64,000 nucleotides of DNA. It comes from JAPOXR01 sp965219635. GTDB lineage: Bacteria; Pseudomonadota; Alphaproteobacteria; Rhodobacterales; Rhodobacteraceae. Each line of letters begins with the position of its first letter. The first letter of the stretch is position 1. The notes beneath the pieces are model-generated. The model was not told the DNA's origin. It saw only the letters and a list, made by a program, of their open reading frames with translations, and did no database searches. The DNA is taken from assembly GCA_965219635.1 (NCBI GenBank), contig OZ244783.1, positions 3,534,001 to 3,598,000 on the forward strand, given 5' to 3'. Below, one piece after another: positions 7,192 to 16,230 of the stretch. The position numbers and the translations under genes are program-made.

Positions 7192-8412
7192 ATGTATCCG
7201 AGACTTGGAACAAGGCTGATAGCAGAAGCACTTGAAGACACCCGGGTGGTGTTGATTGCTGGCCCACGCCAATCAGGCAAGACAACCCTGGCTACTGCGA
7301 TTGCAAGCAGCGACATGCCTTTTCTGACACTTGACGATAGAACTCTTTGTGAGGCAGCGAGAAATGACCCGGTCGGATTTGTGCGTGACCTCGACAAGGC
7401 CGTCATAGACAAAATTCAACGGGCGCCGGAACTCCTGCTTGCAATCAAGGTTGAAGTCGACAGGGACTAGAGGCCTGGGCGATTTTTGCTGACCGGTTCC
7501 GCCAATCTGATGACAATACCCACGGTGGCAGACTCGCTTGCCGGACGAATGGAGGTCATTCGTCTCCTGCCATTGGCGCAGGCCGAGATAAGGGGAGGCA
7601 AGGGCATCTTCCTGGAGAATGCGTTTTCGGGGAAATCACTGGTTGCCGGGGAACCCCAGGCCGGCAAGGAGTTGGTCGCAATGGTCCTTGCTGGCGGCTA
7701 TCCCGAAGCACTCGAGCGCACAAGATGGCGGCGCAGGCAGGCTTGGTATTCGAACTATATCGACGCAATCGTTCAGCGCGATGTTCGGGAAATCGCGCGG
7801 ATTGAACAACTCTCCCAAGTGCCAAGGCTCTTGGGAGTCCTCGCAGAATATGCAGGGCAATTGGTCAACTACTCGCGCATTGGCGCTCCACTGGGCATGA
7901 ACCACGTTACGACACGGAAATACGTGGGAATTCTGGAGAGCCTCTTCCTTGCCAGTACTGTGCAACCTTGGCGTACGAACAGACTCAAGCGGCTGATTAG
8001 ATCCCCGAAGTTGCATTTCCTGGACTCCGGGTTGCTGGCAGCATTGCGGGGCATTTCGCCAGAACGGGTCGAACGGGACAAGACACTGTTTGGACCAATC
8101 CTTGAGACTTTCGTTTTTGGGGAATTGCTGAAACTTGCCAGTTGGGGCACAGGGCGTTTCTCCCTGTCCCATTTCCGCGACAAGGACGGAAACGAGGTTG
8201 ATTTCGTCATTGAGAACCGCCGGGGCGAAATTGTCGGGATTGAAGTCAAGGCAGCGGCGACAGTCACAAGTTCAGACTTCTCGGGCCTCAGGAAGCTGTC
8301 GTCGGCATGTGGCGACAACTTCGTCCAGGGAATGGTGCTATACGACAACGATCAGCTAGTGCCGTTCGGAAACAACCTGTTCGCAGTTCCTTTCTCATGC
8401 CTCTGGGCGTGA
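7192..8412 (+). pseudogene. AAA_14/DUF4143 ATPase interrupted by in-frame TAG
   Basis: Second family member, 406 codons plus stop. Walker A GPRQSGKTT is at residues 24-32. The Walker B stretch reads VIDKIQ (71-76) instead of the family's usual IDEIQ, losing the acidic residue. Codon 93 is TAG (7468-7470), yet the same frame continues with GRFLLTGSANLMT and the full DUF4143 part including EVDFVIE and GIEVKA. Both the missing Walker B acid and the nonsense codon suggest a decaying gene. A separate C-terminal product from ATG 7510 is conceivable but would lack the ATP-binding loop. Confidence 0.8.
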
Positions 8413-9016
8413 AGATGCGGCGCCTTGTGCGCTCGCGCCCAAGGCTGATGTCCAGTACCAAGGGTCTTGTAACGGCGGATGGCAGCACCGTGAAGTTGAA
8501 CGGTGACTCCGTGCGAATGCGGTTTGTTTTTGGTCTTTCGGTTCTCGAGTTGGCCTTGCGGCCTGTTGCATCAACATGATCCGAGAGACCGTCTTGGATG
8601 CCAGTTGCTGCAAGGCCAGCCTCGGCATTCGAGGGGCAATCCGGCGGTCAGTAGTGGCCGCAAAGCGACGATCGATTTCAGCACGTACATCAATCATCCA
8701 GTTCCGGCGGATGGCGCTACGGACCTTGAAATTGCTGTGCCGCAGGCAAGGAACTTTGCCAGATATGAGTTCTTGGCTGCAAATTGGAGATTGCGCCGGG
8801 TGCCGGATTCTCGTCCGTGGCACGCGACAACTCCCGCAATCCTTTCTCGTGAGCCATACGGTTGACACTTCCTGATAGCTTCAGCATGACAATTCCTGTC
8901 ACGGCCTCGGCCTTCGGTCTCATGATGAAACGGCCAAACTGCACATTGTCTGGGCCGCAATTGCGGAGCATCCTGGCGGGTGCCGCGGTCAGCAAACGCA
9001 ATCAAGGGAGGGACAC
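8413..9016. other. gene-free stretch with a hairpin after the ATPase remnant
   Basis: About 600 bases without a believable gene; open frames on both strands here are short and resemble nothing. Directly after the ATPase stop, GCCTTG (8422-8427) and CAAGGC (8440-8445) form a stem extended by GCG/CGC, but no T-run follows, so it is at best a weak terminator. The stretch marks the end of the first accessory region. Confidence 0.45.
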
Positions 9017-9697
9017 ATGAAGATTACCTGGTACGGCCAAGCCAGCTTCGGTATCGAAACCAACTCCGGTATCAGGATTGTCACTGATCCCTATGACCCG
9101 GCAACATCGGGCTTCAAACCGTTCCCCGACCCGGCCGATGTCGTCATAAAGTCCAGCAGCAACGACGACTTTCACGATAACGACCATCTTGTGCCAAAAA
9201 AGCATGGCGCAGCAGTCATCGACGCCCTGGTCGTGGCCTCAACAGATGGCAGCGTGTCATCGCATGGAATCGAGTTCAAGGCAGTGGAAGCGATGGAGCA
9301 CAGTCTGCATCCGAGCGGTCATCCTGATCAGAACGGGATGTACAGGTTCAGGGTTGATGGAATGGAGATTGGCCACATGGGCGATATGGGCAATGATTTC
9401 TCCGATGAACAGATGGAGTTCTTCAGCGGCGTCAACATCCTGTTGAGCCATGCCGGAGGATTTCCGGTAATCTCGCTGGGGGAGTTGAAGCGGATTATCG
9501 ATAGGGTCAGGCCCAACTACGCCATCCCGATGCACTTCAGAACCCTGTGCTACAAGCCGAGGGAAATGCACTTCATCACCGGGTTCCTGGATGTCGTCGG
9601 CGAGGCGGATTGTGACTTCGCATTTGGCAGCAGTATTGAATTGCAAGCTGGAGACCTGCCAGCACCGACCCGCGGGCTTGTGCTTGATTACTTCTGA
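9017..9697 (+). CDS. MBL-fold metal-dependent hydrolase, UlaG-like
   Basis: A 226-residue metallo-beta-lactamase-fold protein with the short architecture of UlaG-like hydrolases. The N-terminus MKITWYGQASFGIET is typical of the group. Histidine and aspartate ligands are seen in SSNDDFHDND (about 49-58), MEHSLHPSG, HMGDMG (about 120-125) and PMHF (about 175-178). GGGAGG lies 7-10 bases before the ATG. It stands alone, so the substrate cannot be inferred. Confidence 0.85.
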   Translation: MKITWYGQASFGIETNSGIRIVTDPYDPATSGFKPFPDPADVVIKSSSNDDFHDNDHLVPKKHGAAVIDALVVASTDGSVSSHGIEFKAVEAMEHSLHPSGHPDQNGMYRFRVDGMEIGHMGDMGNDFSDEQMEFFSGVNILLSHAGGFPVISLGELKRIIDRVRPNYAIPMHFRTLCYKPREMHFITGFLDVVGEADCDFAFGSSIELQAGDLPAPTRGLVLDYF

Positions 9698-9926
9698 TTG
9701 AGCCGGGAGAACCTGCAAGACAGGCGCCGTATTTCGGTAACAGCGAGTGGCAACAAGTCCAGCGCACGCCTGAGAGTGTCCTTCCAGGCACTGGACTGAG
9801 ACCTCAAGCCGCAAGATCCGACCGGAATTCGCTCGGGCGGCGAACACGGATTTCAAGCCGTTTCCGCTTTTTCTTGCATGGCAGTTTGGATAACAGGCAC
9901 GCTGCTGAACGTCAGGAATTCCGCAA

Positions 9927-10949
9927 ATGAGTTACAGGGTAGTGGTGGCAGGAGCGACCGGCAATGTCGGACGCGAAATGCTCAACATATTGGCCGAACG
10001 CAGGTTCCCTGCCGAGGAGGTTGCCGCACTGGCCTCAAACCGGTCACTCGGCACTGAAGTGGAGTTCGGCAGCAAGGATCTCGTGGTTGACGACATCGAA
10101 GCCTTCGATTTCGAGGGCTGGGATATTGCGCTGTTCGCAATAGGGTCGGAAGCAACCGCAAAGTATGCTCCCCGCGCAGCCGATTCAGGCTGCGTTGTGA
10201 TCGACAACTCCTCACTCTACCGTTACGAACCCGATATTCCCCTTATCGTCCCGGAAGTGAATCCCGATGCGATTGAGGGCGTACGGGAACACAACATCAT
10301 TGCGAACCCGAACTGCTCGACCGCCCAAATGGTCGTGGCACTGAATCCGCTGCACCAACGGTCGCGGATCAAGCGGGTCGTCGTATCGACCTACCAATCA
10401 GTCTCCGGATCCGGCAAGGGCGGCATGGACGAACTCTGGAACCAGACCATGTCATTGTACAATCCCGGCGATGAGGTTGAGCCATCCGTCTACCCATGCC
10501 GGATCGCTTTCAATGTCATTCCACACATAGACAGTTTCATGGAGGACGGATCTACCCGCGAAGAATGGAAGATGGTCGAGGAAACCCGGAAGATCATAGA
10601 TCCGGATATCGAGGTGACGGCAACCTGCGTGAGAGTGCCGGTGTTCATTGGTCACTCGGAAGCAGTGAATGTGGAATTCGAAGATCATCTAGACGAAGCA
10701 GAGGCGAGGGAGATTCTCCGCACTGCGCCTGGAGTCATGGTCGTCGATGAGAGGCAGGATGGAGGTTACACAACTCCCATGGATTGCGTGGGCGAGTACG
10801 CAACCTTTGTCAGCCGGATCCGGCAGGACACGACCGTGCGCAACGGCCTCAATTTCTGGTGTGTATCCGACAATCTGAGGAAAGGCGCTGCGCTGAATGC
10901 AGTTCAGATCGCCGAATTGCTGGGGAGGCGGGTGCTGCAACAGGGATGA
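9927..10949 (+). CDS. asd: aspartate-semialdehyde dehydrogenase
   Basis: Reduces aspartyl phosphate to aspartate semialdehyde, the branch point for lysine/diaminopimelate, threonine and methionine. 340 residues, normal length. The N-terminal NADP loop is GATGNVGREM (9-18). The catalytic cysteine is Cys130 in NPNCSTAQM, and SVSGSGKGGMDEL matches the conserved second motif. The stop codon overlaps the next start by 4 bases (ATGA at 10946), so it is coupled to the aminopeptidase downstream. Confidence 0.96.
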   Translation: MSYRVVVAGATGNVGREMLNILAERRFPAEEVAALASNRSLGTEVEFGSKDLVVDDIEAFDFEGWDIALFAIGSEATAKYAPRAADSGCVVIDNSSLYRYEPDIPLIVPEVNPDAIEGVREHNIIANPNCSTAQMVVALNPLHQRSRIKRVVVSTYQSVSGSGKGGMDELWNQTMSLYNPGDEVEPSVYPCRIAFNVIPHIDSFMEDGSTREEWKMVEETRKIIDPDIEVTATCVRVPVFIGHSEAVNVEFEDHLDEAEAREILRTAPGVMVVDERQDGGYTTPMDCVGEYATFVSRIRQDTTVRNGLNFWCVSDNLRKGAALNAVQIAELLGRRVLQQG

Positions 10950-12388
10950 ATCAAGCAAGCCTCCCAGAGGACCAGGCCGCAACTGAATTGTTGGATCGAA
11001 TTCGCGCCGCGCGACCGGAGTTCGGACCAGGTGACTCATCAGTTGTTTCCCTGACGCTGCTTTCAGGGCAGGAACTTTCCGATTGGTTGGCGGGCGCATC
11101 CGAGGCAGATCGCCGCTGGATACAAGCGAACGGTTTCAAGGCAAGACCCGGCGAGGTCATTGCCATTCCAGATGAGTCCGGCGGGATTGCCAGGGCGCTG
11201 GCCGGATCCGCAGAACCGGACTCAGGCAAAGACAACAGATTCCATCTTGGGTCGATCCTTCAGAAGTTGCCGACGGGCAACTACCGGCTGACCAATCAGT
11301 TGGGGTCTGGAGATCGCGACGAAGCGGCGTTGGCAGCACTTCTGTCGACGCACCGCCCTGGGAAGGGCAGTTGCGATGATGCGAGGTTGGTCCGGCTTGC
11401 CGCTCCCGAGGGCCTGAACAAGGAAAGAACCCGATCTATCGCGGAAAGCGAGCTCTTTATCCGGGAGATGATCAACTCTCCTGCCTCCAAGATGACCCCC
11501 GGCTGCCTGGAGGCAATCTTTGCCGGTCTGGCCGATGAGCACGGCGCCAGCTTCAATGTGATCAAAGGCAGCAAATTGGCCGAGAACTGCCCTTTGACAC
11601 ATGCAGTCGGCCGGTCATCCGAACACGAGCCAAGACTGCTAGAATTGCGGTGGGGTTCATCCGGGCCACTGGCGACCCTCATTGGCAAGGGTGTCTGTTT
11701 CGATACCGGCGGTCTCAACATGAAGAGCACGCCCGGCATGGCCCTGATGAAAAAAGACATGGCGGGAGCGGCCGTTGTGGCAGGCCTGTGCCGCACGATC
11801 ATGGATCGCCAACTGCCATTCCGGATCAGGGTGCTTGTTCCTGTTGCCGAGAACTCGATATCTGGCAGGTCGATGCGACCTGGCGATGTGCTGGTAGCTG
11901 CTAATGGCACCCGCGTCGAAATCACCAACACCGATGCAGAAGGGCGGCTACTGCTTGCAGACGCCCTGTCAATGGCCTCGGAAGAGGAGCCGGATTTTCT
12001 GGCTACTTTTGCGACTCTGACTGGCGCCGCGCGCGTTGCCCTTGGCCCCGAACTTGTTCCCTTCTTCACCACGGACGACCAGTTGGCCGGGACACTTGCG
12101 GAGGCGGGCCGAAGATCAAGAGATCCGCTGTGGAGGATGCCGCTGTGGAAGCCATACTACAACATGCTTGAGTCCGAAGTTGCCGATATTGCCAACAGTC
12201 CGTCTTCGGGATTTGCAGGCTCGCTGGTCGCGGCGCTCTTTCTGCTGCGTTTTGTCAAGCAGCCGGACCGGTTTGTTCACTTCGACATTTACGGATGGCA
12301 ACCCAAGCCAGCTCCGGCCCGGCCCAAAGGAGGATGCGGTCAGGCATGGCGGGCTACACTCGAGACACTGGAGGCAATCCTGTGTTGA
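10946..12388 (+). CDS. M17 leucyl aminopeptidase family protein
   Basis: A 480-residue two-metal aminopeptidase (cytosol aminopeptidase family), removing N-terminal residues from peptides. Metal and catalytic motifs are GKGVCFDTGGLNMK, MKKDMAGAA and the signature NTDAEGRLLLADAL (about 327-340). The start is ATG 10946, overlapping the asd stop; an upstream in-frame extension inside asd is not believable. Its end overlaps the next gene, so asd, this gene and the NlpC/P60 gene form one operon. The pairing of an M17 peptidase with a cell-wall peptidase suggests peptide recycling (inference). Confidence 0.92.
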   Translation: MNQASLPEDQAATELLDRIRAARPEFGPGDSSVVSLTLLSGQELSDWLAGASEADRRWIQANGFKARPGEVIAIPDESGGIARALAGSAEPDSGKDNRFHLGSILQKLPTGNYRLTNQLGSGDRDEAALAALLSTHRPGKGSCDDARLVRLAAPEGLNKERTRSIAESELFIREMINSPASKMTPGCLEAIFAGLADEHGASFNVIKGSKLAENCPLTHAVGRSSEHEPRLLELRWGSSGPLATLIGKGVCFDTGGLNMKSTPGMALMKKDMAGAAVVAGLCRTIMDRQLPFRIRVLVPVAENSISGRSMRPGDVLVAANGTRVEITNTDAEGRLLLADALSMASEEEPDFLATFATLTGAARVALGPELVPFFTTDDQLAGTLAEAGRRSRDPLWRMPLWKPYYNMLESEVADIANSPSSGFAGSLVAALFLLRFVKQPDRFVHFDIYGWQPKPAPARPKGGCGQAWRATLETLEAILC

Positions 12389-13266
12389 AGAGCGACGGCA
12401 GGTTGACCCCGGCAAATGGCCGGGTCGCAGCCATTGAATTGGAAGACACCATCGCCGCGCAGCGGCCGGTTGCTGGCAGCTGGTTGCGATGCACATCGCC
12501 CACGGCGTCGCTGCTGAGCGTACCGGGAGGCGAGCAGGTCAGCCAGATCCTCTATGGCGAGAAGTTCCGGTTGCTTGAATGCCGGGCCGGATGGGCATTC
12601 GGTCAGATGGAACGGGACGGTTATGTCGGTTACGCCGAAATGTCACAGTTCGGCGCAACAGGTGCCGCGACTCATTTTGTGACTTCGCTGTGGTCTCCGG
12701 TGTTCTCCGGTCCAGACATCAAGTCGCCAACGAGCGTGATTTTACCGTTTGGCTCCCGGCTTGAAGCGGCACCGGACAACTCGCAGCAGGAGTTCCTGAG
12801 CCTTGCAGCTGGAGGCCATGTGCTTGCGGTTCAAGCATGCCCGCTCGATGCCCGTTTGGCTGATCATGCCTCAACGGCAGAGCGTTTTCTGGGCACTCCT
12901 TATCTGTGGGGCGGAACCTCGCCGGCCGGGGTCGACTGTTCCGGGCTTGTCCAGATGTCATTGATTGCTTCGGGGCTCGGCTGCCCGAGAGACTCCGACC
13001 AGCAGGAGGTTGCCCTGGGCGAGTCCGTTGCAGACCTGGGCGAGCTACGCAGGGGCGACCTGGTTTTTTGGCCGGGACACGTCGGAATCATGCTTGACCC
13101 GGAAATGCTCCTGCATGCAACGGCCCATTGGCAGTCCGTGGTCCACGAACCGCTCCGCAAGGTAGCCGAGAGGATCAGGACACAGGGCGAAAAGGCGCCC
13201 GCCCGGGGGCGACGGCTTCAGGAAACCACCCGGAAGAGTTGCCTCGCAAACACCCCCATCACCTGA
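12382..13266 (+). CDS. NlpC/P60 (C40) peptidase with SH3-like domains
   Basis: 294 residues from GTG 12382; TTG 12385 gives an alternative with a 4-bp overlap of the aminopeptidase stop. The N-terminal 150 residues resemble bacterial SH3-like domains. The C40 domain has catalytic Cys186 in GVDCSGLVQ, His233 in WPGHVGIM and a third polar residue in LHATAHW. Such enzymes cut D-glutamyl-diaminopimelate bonds in peptidoglycan peptides. No signal peptide is seen, which favours a cytoplasmic peptide-recycling role. Its 3' end overlaps the convergent DUF2794 gene by 49 bp. Confidence 0.9.
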   Translation: MLKSDGRLTPANGRVAAIELEDTIAAQRPVAGSWLRCTSPTASLLSVPGGEQVSQILYGEKFRLLECRAGWAFGQMERDGYVGYAEMSQFGATGAATHFVTSLWSPVFSGPDIKSPTSVILPFGSRLEAAPDNSQQEFLSLAAGGHVLAVQACPLDARLADHASTAERFLGTPYLWGGTSPAGVDCSGLVQMSLIASGLGCPRDSDQQEVALGESVADLGELRRGDLVFWPGHVGIMLDPEMLLHATAHWQSVVHEPLRKVAERIRTQGEKAPARGRRLQETTRKSCLANTPIT

Positions 13267-13583
13267 CGCAGGTCCTGCCCCTGTCTGAGGATGCGTTGGT
13301 CCATGCCAACCACGAGGTAGAGATCCGGTTTGCCACGGGAAGACCGGCGTTTCTCAATCCGGTAGATGGGTTGCTCGGCGGAATGCCGGAACACCGAAAA
13401 GACCGCGGAGCGGTGCAAATGCGAGATGCTGTAGTCGCGCCAACGGCCCGCCGCGACCATCCTGCTATAGGTGTTCAGAATGATCGCAAGTTCGGAACGG
13501 TTGAAGCTGACGGTTTTGCCGGCGCCACTTTCCTTGGGTGGCTTGCGGCGACTCAATATCGAGGAAGTGAGTTGAATTGCCAT
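13218..13583 (-). CDS. DUF2794 domain protein
   Basis: 121 residues from ATG 13583 (TTG 13619 would add 12). I recognise the alphaproteobacterial DUF2794 family by VSFNRSELAIILNTYSRMVA, GRWRDYSI, RSAVFSVFR and IYRIEKR, followed by GQDLRQVMGVFARQL. The function is unknown. It is convergent with the NlpC/P60 gene, sharing 49 bp at the 3' ends. No clear ribosome site precedes either start. Confidence 0.85.
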   Translation of the reverse strand: MAIQLTSSILSRRKPPKESGAGKTVSFNRSELAIILNTYSRMVAAGRWRDYSISHLHRSAVFSVFRHSAEQPIYRIEKRRSSRGKPDLYLVVGMDQRILRQGQDLRQVMGVFARQLFRVVS

Positions 13584-13911
13584 GGTTGCGATTTTGGCCG
13601 CACTTGCCGATTTGTGCAAGCACTCTTCTGGAGCAAATCAGGATTGATTTGCCGTTTTGGTTCAATCCCAGGGCAGCTTGGAGGCCGCAGCCCCGCTGAT
13701 TGACAAGATTGCAATGCTTCTGCACCCTGCGGGCCAGGCTGCTTTATCCGGCATGGCAAAAGCTGGTATGCGGAGTAGATCGCAAGTTCCGGTGCCCGGT
13801 CCGGGCAGCGACTGCGGTCTGCTGGTCAGGGCGGGGCTTGTGCCGCAACGCAATCAAGGCGCAAGCCGCTGGAAGCAGAGTTGGCATGCACCAAAAGGGC
13901 AGGGAGTTGGC
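13584..13911. other. intergenic region between DUF2794 and the transpeptidase
   Basis: 328 bases between divergent genes. The transpeptidase frame stays open through it, but that stretch has no homology-like content and lacks a start with a good ribosome site. It must carry promoters for both genes, but I see no convincing -35/-10 pair. Confidence 0.4.
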
Positions 13912-15492
13912 ATGAGGGATTTTCAGTTGCCGGGCCGGTCTCCGGCCTATGCCGCAAACGGCATGTGCGCCACTTCGCATGCACTTGCAGCGAATGCCGC
14001 GGTGCGTCTGCTTGAAAGGGGAGGCAACGCCGTCGATGCCGCGATTGGGGCAGCGGTCCTGTTGGGGATCTGTGAGCCACAGTCCACTGGCCTTGGGGGT
14101 GACTGTTTCGTTCTGCTCAAGCCGGCCGGCGAGGACCGGGTCGTTGCCCTCAACGGATCAGGCAAGGCGCCGCGCCTGTTGTCATCTGCGAGGCTCAGAG
14201 AGCAGGGGCACTTGTCGGTCCCGGAATACTCTGTTGACGCCGTAACCGTGCCGGGGGCCGTCGATGCGTTTTGCCGGTTGTCGAATGATTGGGGGAAGCT
14301 GGGGCTTGCAGCCTCGCTGGAGCCGGCCATCCATTATGCGGAAGAGGGCGTGCCTGTGTCCCCGCGAGTGGCTTTCGATTGGGCGCGCGCAGTTGATATC
14401 CTCCAGGGCGACGCCCGAAAATACTTCCTTCACGATGGCAAGGCGCCATGCTCCGGCGATCTCTTTTGCGCTCCCGGACAGGCAGAGGTGCTCCGGCAAA
14501 TTGCCAGGGAGGGACGCGATGCCTTCTATCAAGGCGAAATTGCCGAAGACATGGTTGACAGCCTCAGGCGCATCGGTGGCGTTCACCTGCTCGAGGATTT
14601 TGCCGAGTGTTCAAGCGAATATGTTGAACCCCTGCAGGGTGAGTACGGAGATTTCACGATCCTGGAACATCCTCCCAACGGGCAGGGAGCAGCGGCGCTG
14701 CTGCTTGCTTCCATACTTTCCAACTTCGATCTCGCATCGCTCAGTCCTTATGGCATCAAGATGACACATATCGAGGCCGAAGCGGCGAAACTGGCTCTGG
14801 ATGCGCGCGACCGCTTCATCGGCGATGCCCAAGACACCGAAAAGCTGGATTACATGTTGGATCCAGAAACGGCGGCGAGGTTGGCATCGCTGATCGACGC
14901 CGAAAGGCCAATTGAACATGTCCAGAGAGTGACCGAAGCGGTCCACCGGGATACGGTTTACCTGACTGTTGTCGACCGGGACCTCATGGCAGTGTCAATG
15001 ATCTACTCAGTATTCCACAGTTTCGGATCAGGGCTCGCTTCATCCCGCTTTGGCATCAACTTCCACAATCGCGGCGCTGGTTTCAGTCTCGAAGGGAGAC
15101 ATCCGAACGAACTGGCTGGCGGCAAACGGCCACTTCACACCATCATACCTGCAATGCTGAGCCGGAACGGACGGGTATTCATGCCATTCGGAGTCATGGG
15201 TGGTCAATATCAGGCTGTCGGTCACGCACGCGTGGTTTCCAGCATGCATGATCATGGAATGAATCCGCAGCAGGCTCTGGATGGACCCCGCTGCTTTCCA
15301 GCTGAAGGAATCCTTGAACTGGAAAGGGGATACCAACCGGAAGTGGTTCAAGGTCTTGCCGATCTTGGGCACAAGGTTGCTGTCCCGGAAACCCCGCATG
15401 GAGGTGGCCAGGCAATTCTGATCGACTACGAACGGGGCATCCTTAAAGGCGCGTCAGACCAGCGAAAGGATGGCTGCGCGCTGGGATATTAG
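13912..15492 (+). CDS. gamma-glutamyltransferase family protein
   Basis: 526 residues from ATG 13912 (GGGAG lies 6-10 bases upstream). It belongs to the N-terminal nucleophile transpeptidases that cleave themselves and transfer or hydrolyse gamma-glutamyl groups. NAAVRLLERGGNAVDAAIGA and GLGGDCF match the large-subunit start. The nucleophile is Thr348 in HRDTVYLTVVDRD, followed by SGLASSRFGINFHNRGAGF, which lines the active site. No signal peptide is obvious, as in the cytoplasmic or uncharacterised subgroup. TAG ends the gene, so amber is a normal stop here. Confidence 0.9.
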   Translation: MRDFQLPGRSPAYAANGMCATSHALAANAAVRLLERGGNAVDAAIGAAVLLGICEPQSTGLGGDCFVLLKPAGEDRVVALNGSGKAPRLLSSARLREQGHLSVPEYSVDAVTVPGAVDAFCRLSNDWGKLGLAASLEPAIHYAEEGVPVSPRVAFDWARAVDILQGDARKYFLHDGKAPCSGDLFCAPGQAEVLRQIAREGRDAFYQGEIAEDMVDSLRRIGGVHLLEDFAECSSEYVEPLQGEYGDFTILEHPPNGQGAAALLLASILSNFDLASLSPYGIKMTHIEAEAAKLALDARDRFIGDAQDTEKLDYMLDPETAARLASLIDAERPIEHVQRVTEAVHRDTVYLTVVDRDLMAVSMIYSVFHSFGSGLASSRFGINFHNRGAGFSLEGRHPNELAGGKRPLHTIIPAMLSRNGRVFMPFGVMGGQYQAVGHARVVSSMHDHGMNPQQALDGPRCFPAEGILELERGYQPEVVQGLADLGHKVAVPETPHGGGQAILIDYERGILKGASDQRKDGCALGY

Positions 15493-15576
15493 GGGATTGC
15501 TGGCAGAACAGGCCGGAAGTGCGGGTAGAGGCTGCAGGCCCCGTGTTCCTGAACTACGAGGCCGGCATCGTTCGGA

Positions 15577-15912
15577 TCAGTTGAGGTGTATGCCCAGCTC
15601 GTAGCGGCCGTTTCTGAGTTGACCGAAGAGTGACTCCACCTCCGGGTGATCAACTGGCTCGCCCGTATTGTCGATGATGAGGTTCTGCTCCGAGACGTAA
15701 GCGACGTAGTGGGCCTCTTCGTTTTCCGCCAGCAGGTGGTAGAAGGGCTGATCCTTCCGGGGCCGGATTTCCTCAGGGATCGCCAGCCACCACTCCTCGG
15801 TGTTGGAAAACTCCGGGTCGATGTCGAACACCACGCCCCTGAAGGGGAAGCTGCGGTGCTTGACCACTTGACCGATATCAAACTTTGCGTCTGTCTGTTC
15901 TATCTTCGACAT
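15577..15912 (-). CDS. hspQ: heat shock protein HspQ
   Basis: A 111-residue YccV-type protein. The core matches HspQ: FDIGQVVKHRSFPFRGVVFD, then W-rich YHLLAENEEAHYVAYVSEQNL and a tail with VDHPEV...LFGQ. In enterobacteria it binds hemimethylated DNA or acts as a Lon specificity factor; the role in this lineage is unproven. Convergent with the transpeptidase gene. Confidence 0.92.
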   Translation of the reverse strand: MSKIEQTDAKFDIGQVVKHRSFPFRGVVFDIDPEFSNTEEWWLAIPEEIRPRKDQPFYHLLAENEEAHYVAYVSEQNLIIDNTGEPVDHPEVESLFGQLRNGRYELGIHLN

Positions 15913-16230
15913 GCGTTCAACTGCGCATTCCTGACTTTTCTGTGGGAAACTTATTCACTGGCTTGCCGGGTATCAAGAGCGGCGCTGAAAAATGGGCGAT
16001 TCGCCACGCTTCGATCAGGTTGACAATGGTCGATCAAGAGCATATTGCAGATAGGGCAAACCATGCTGCGGTGCTGCCTGCCAATTGCAACAAGAAACCG
16101 CTGTATGATCATGACTTGGGAAGTCTGCTCCTGCTTTTGATGTGGCGTCCCTACCATTGACCCGCGGTTCCGTGCATGGAACATAGAACAAATCAATGGT
16201 GCACTCATGCACCGAGTCTGTGGAGGCAGC
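15913..16230. other. leader region of the first regulator duplication
   Basis: 318 bases upstream of the first response regulator. The part around 15985-16020 (AAATGGGCGATTCGCCACGC) is recognisably similar to 18455-18485 (AAGTGGGTGATTCGCCATGC) upstream of the third regulator, so the tandem duplication includes upstream DNA. I see no clear promoter here. Confidence 0.45.

Noticed and set aside
2979..7470. Amber recoding as a genome-wide code change
   Set aside because: TAG is the genuine terminator of leuS (55255-55257) and of the transpeptidase gene (15490-15492).
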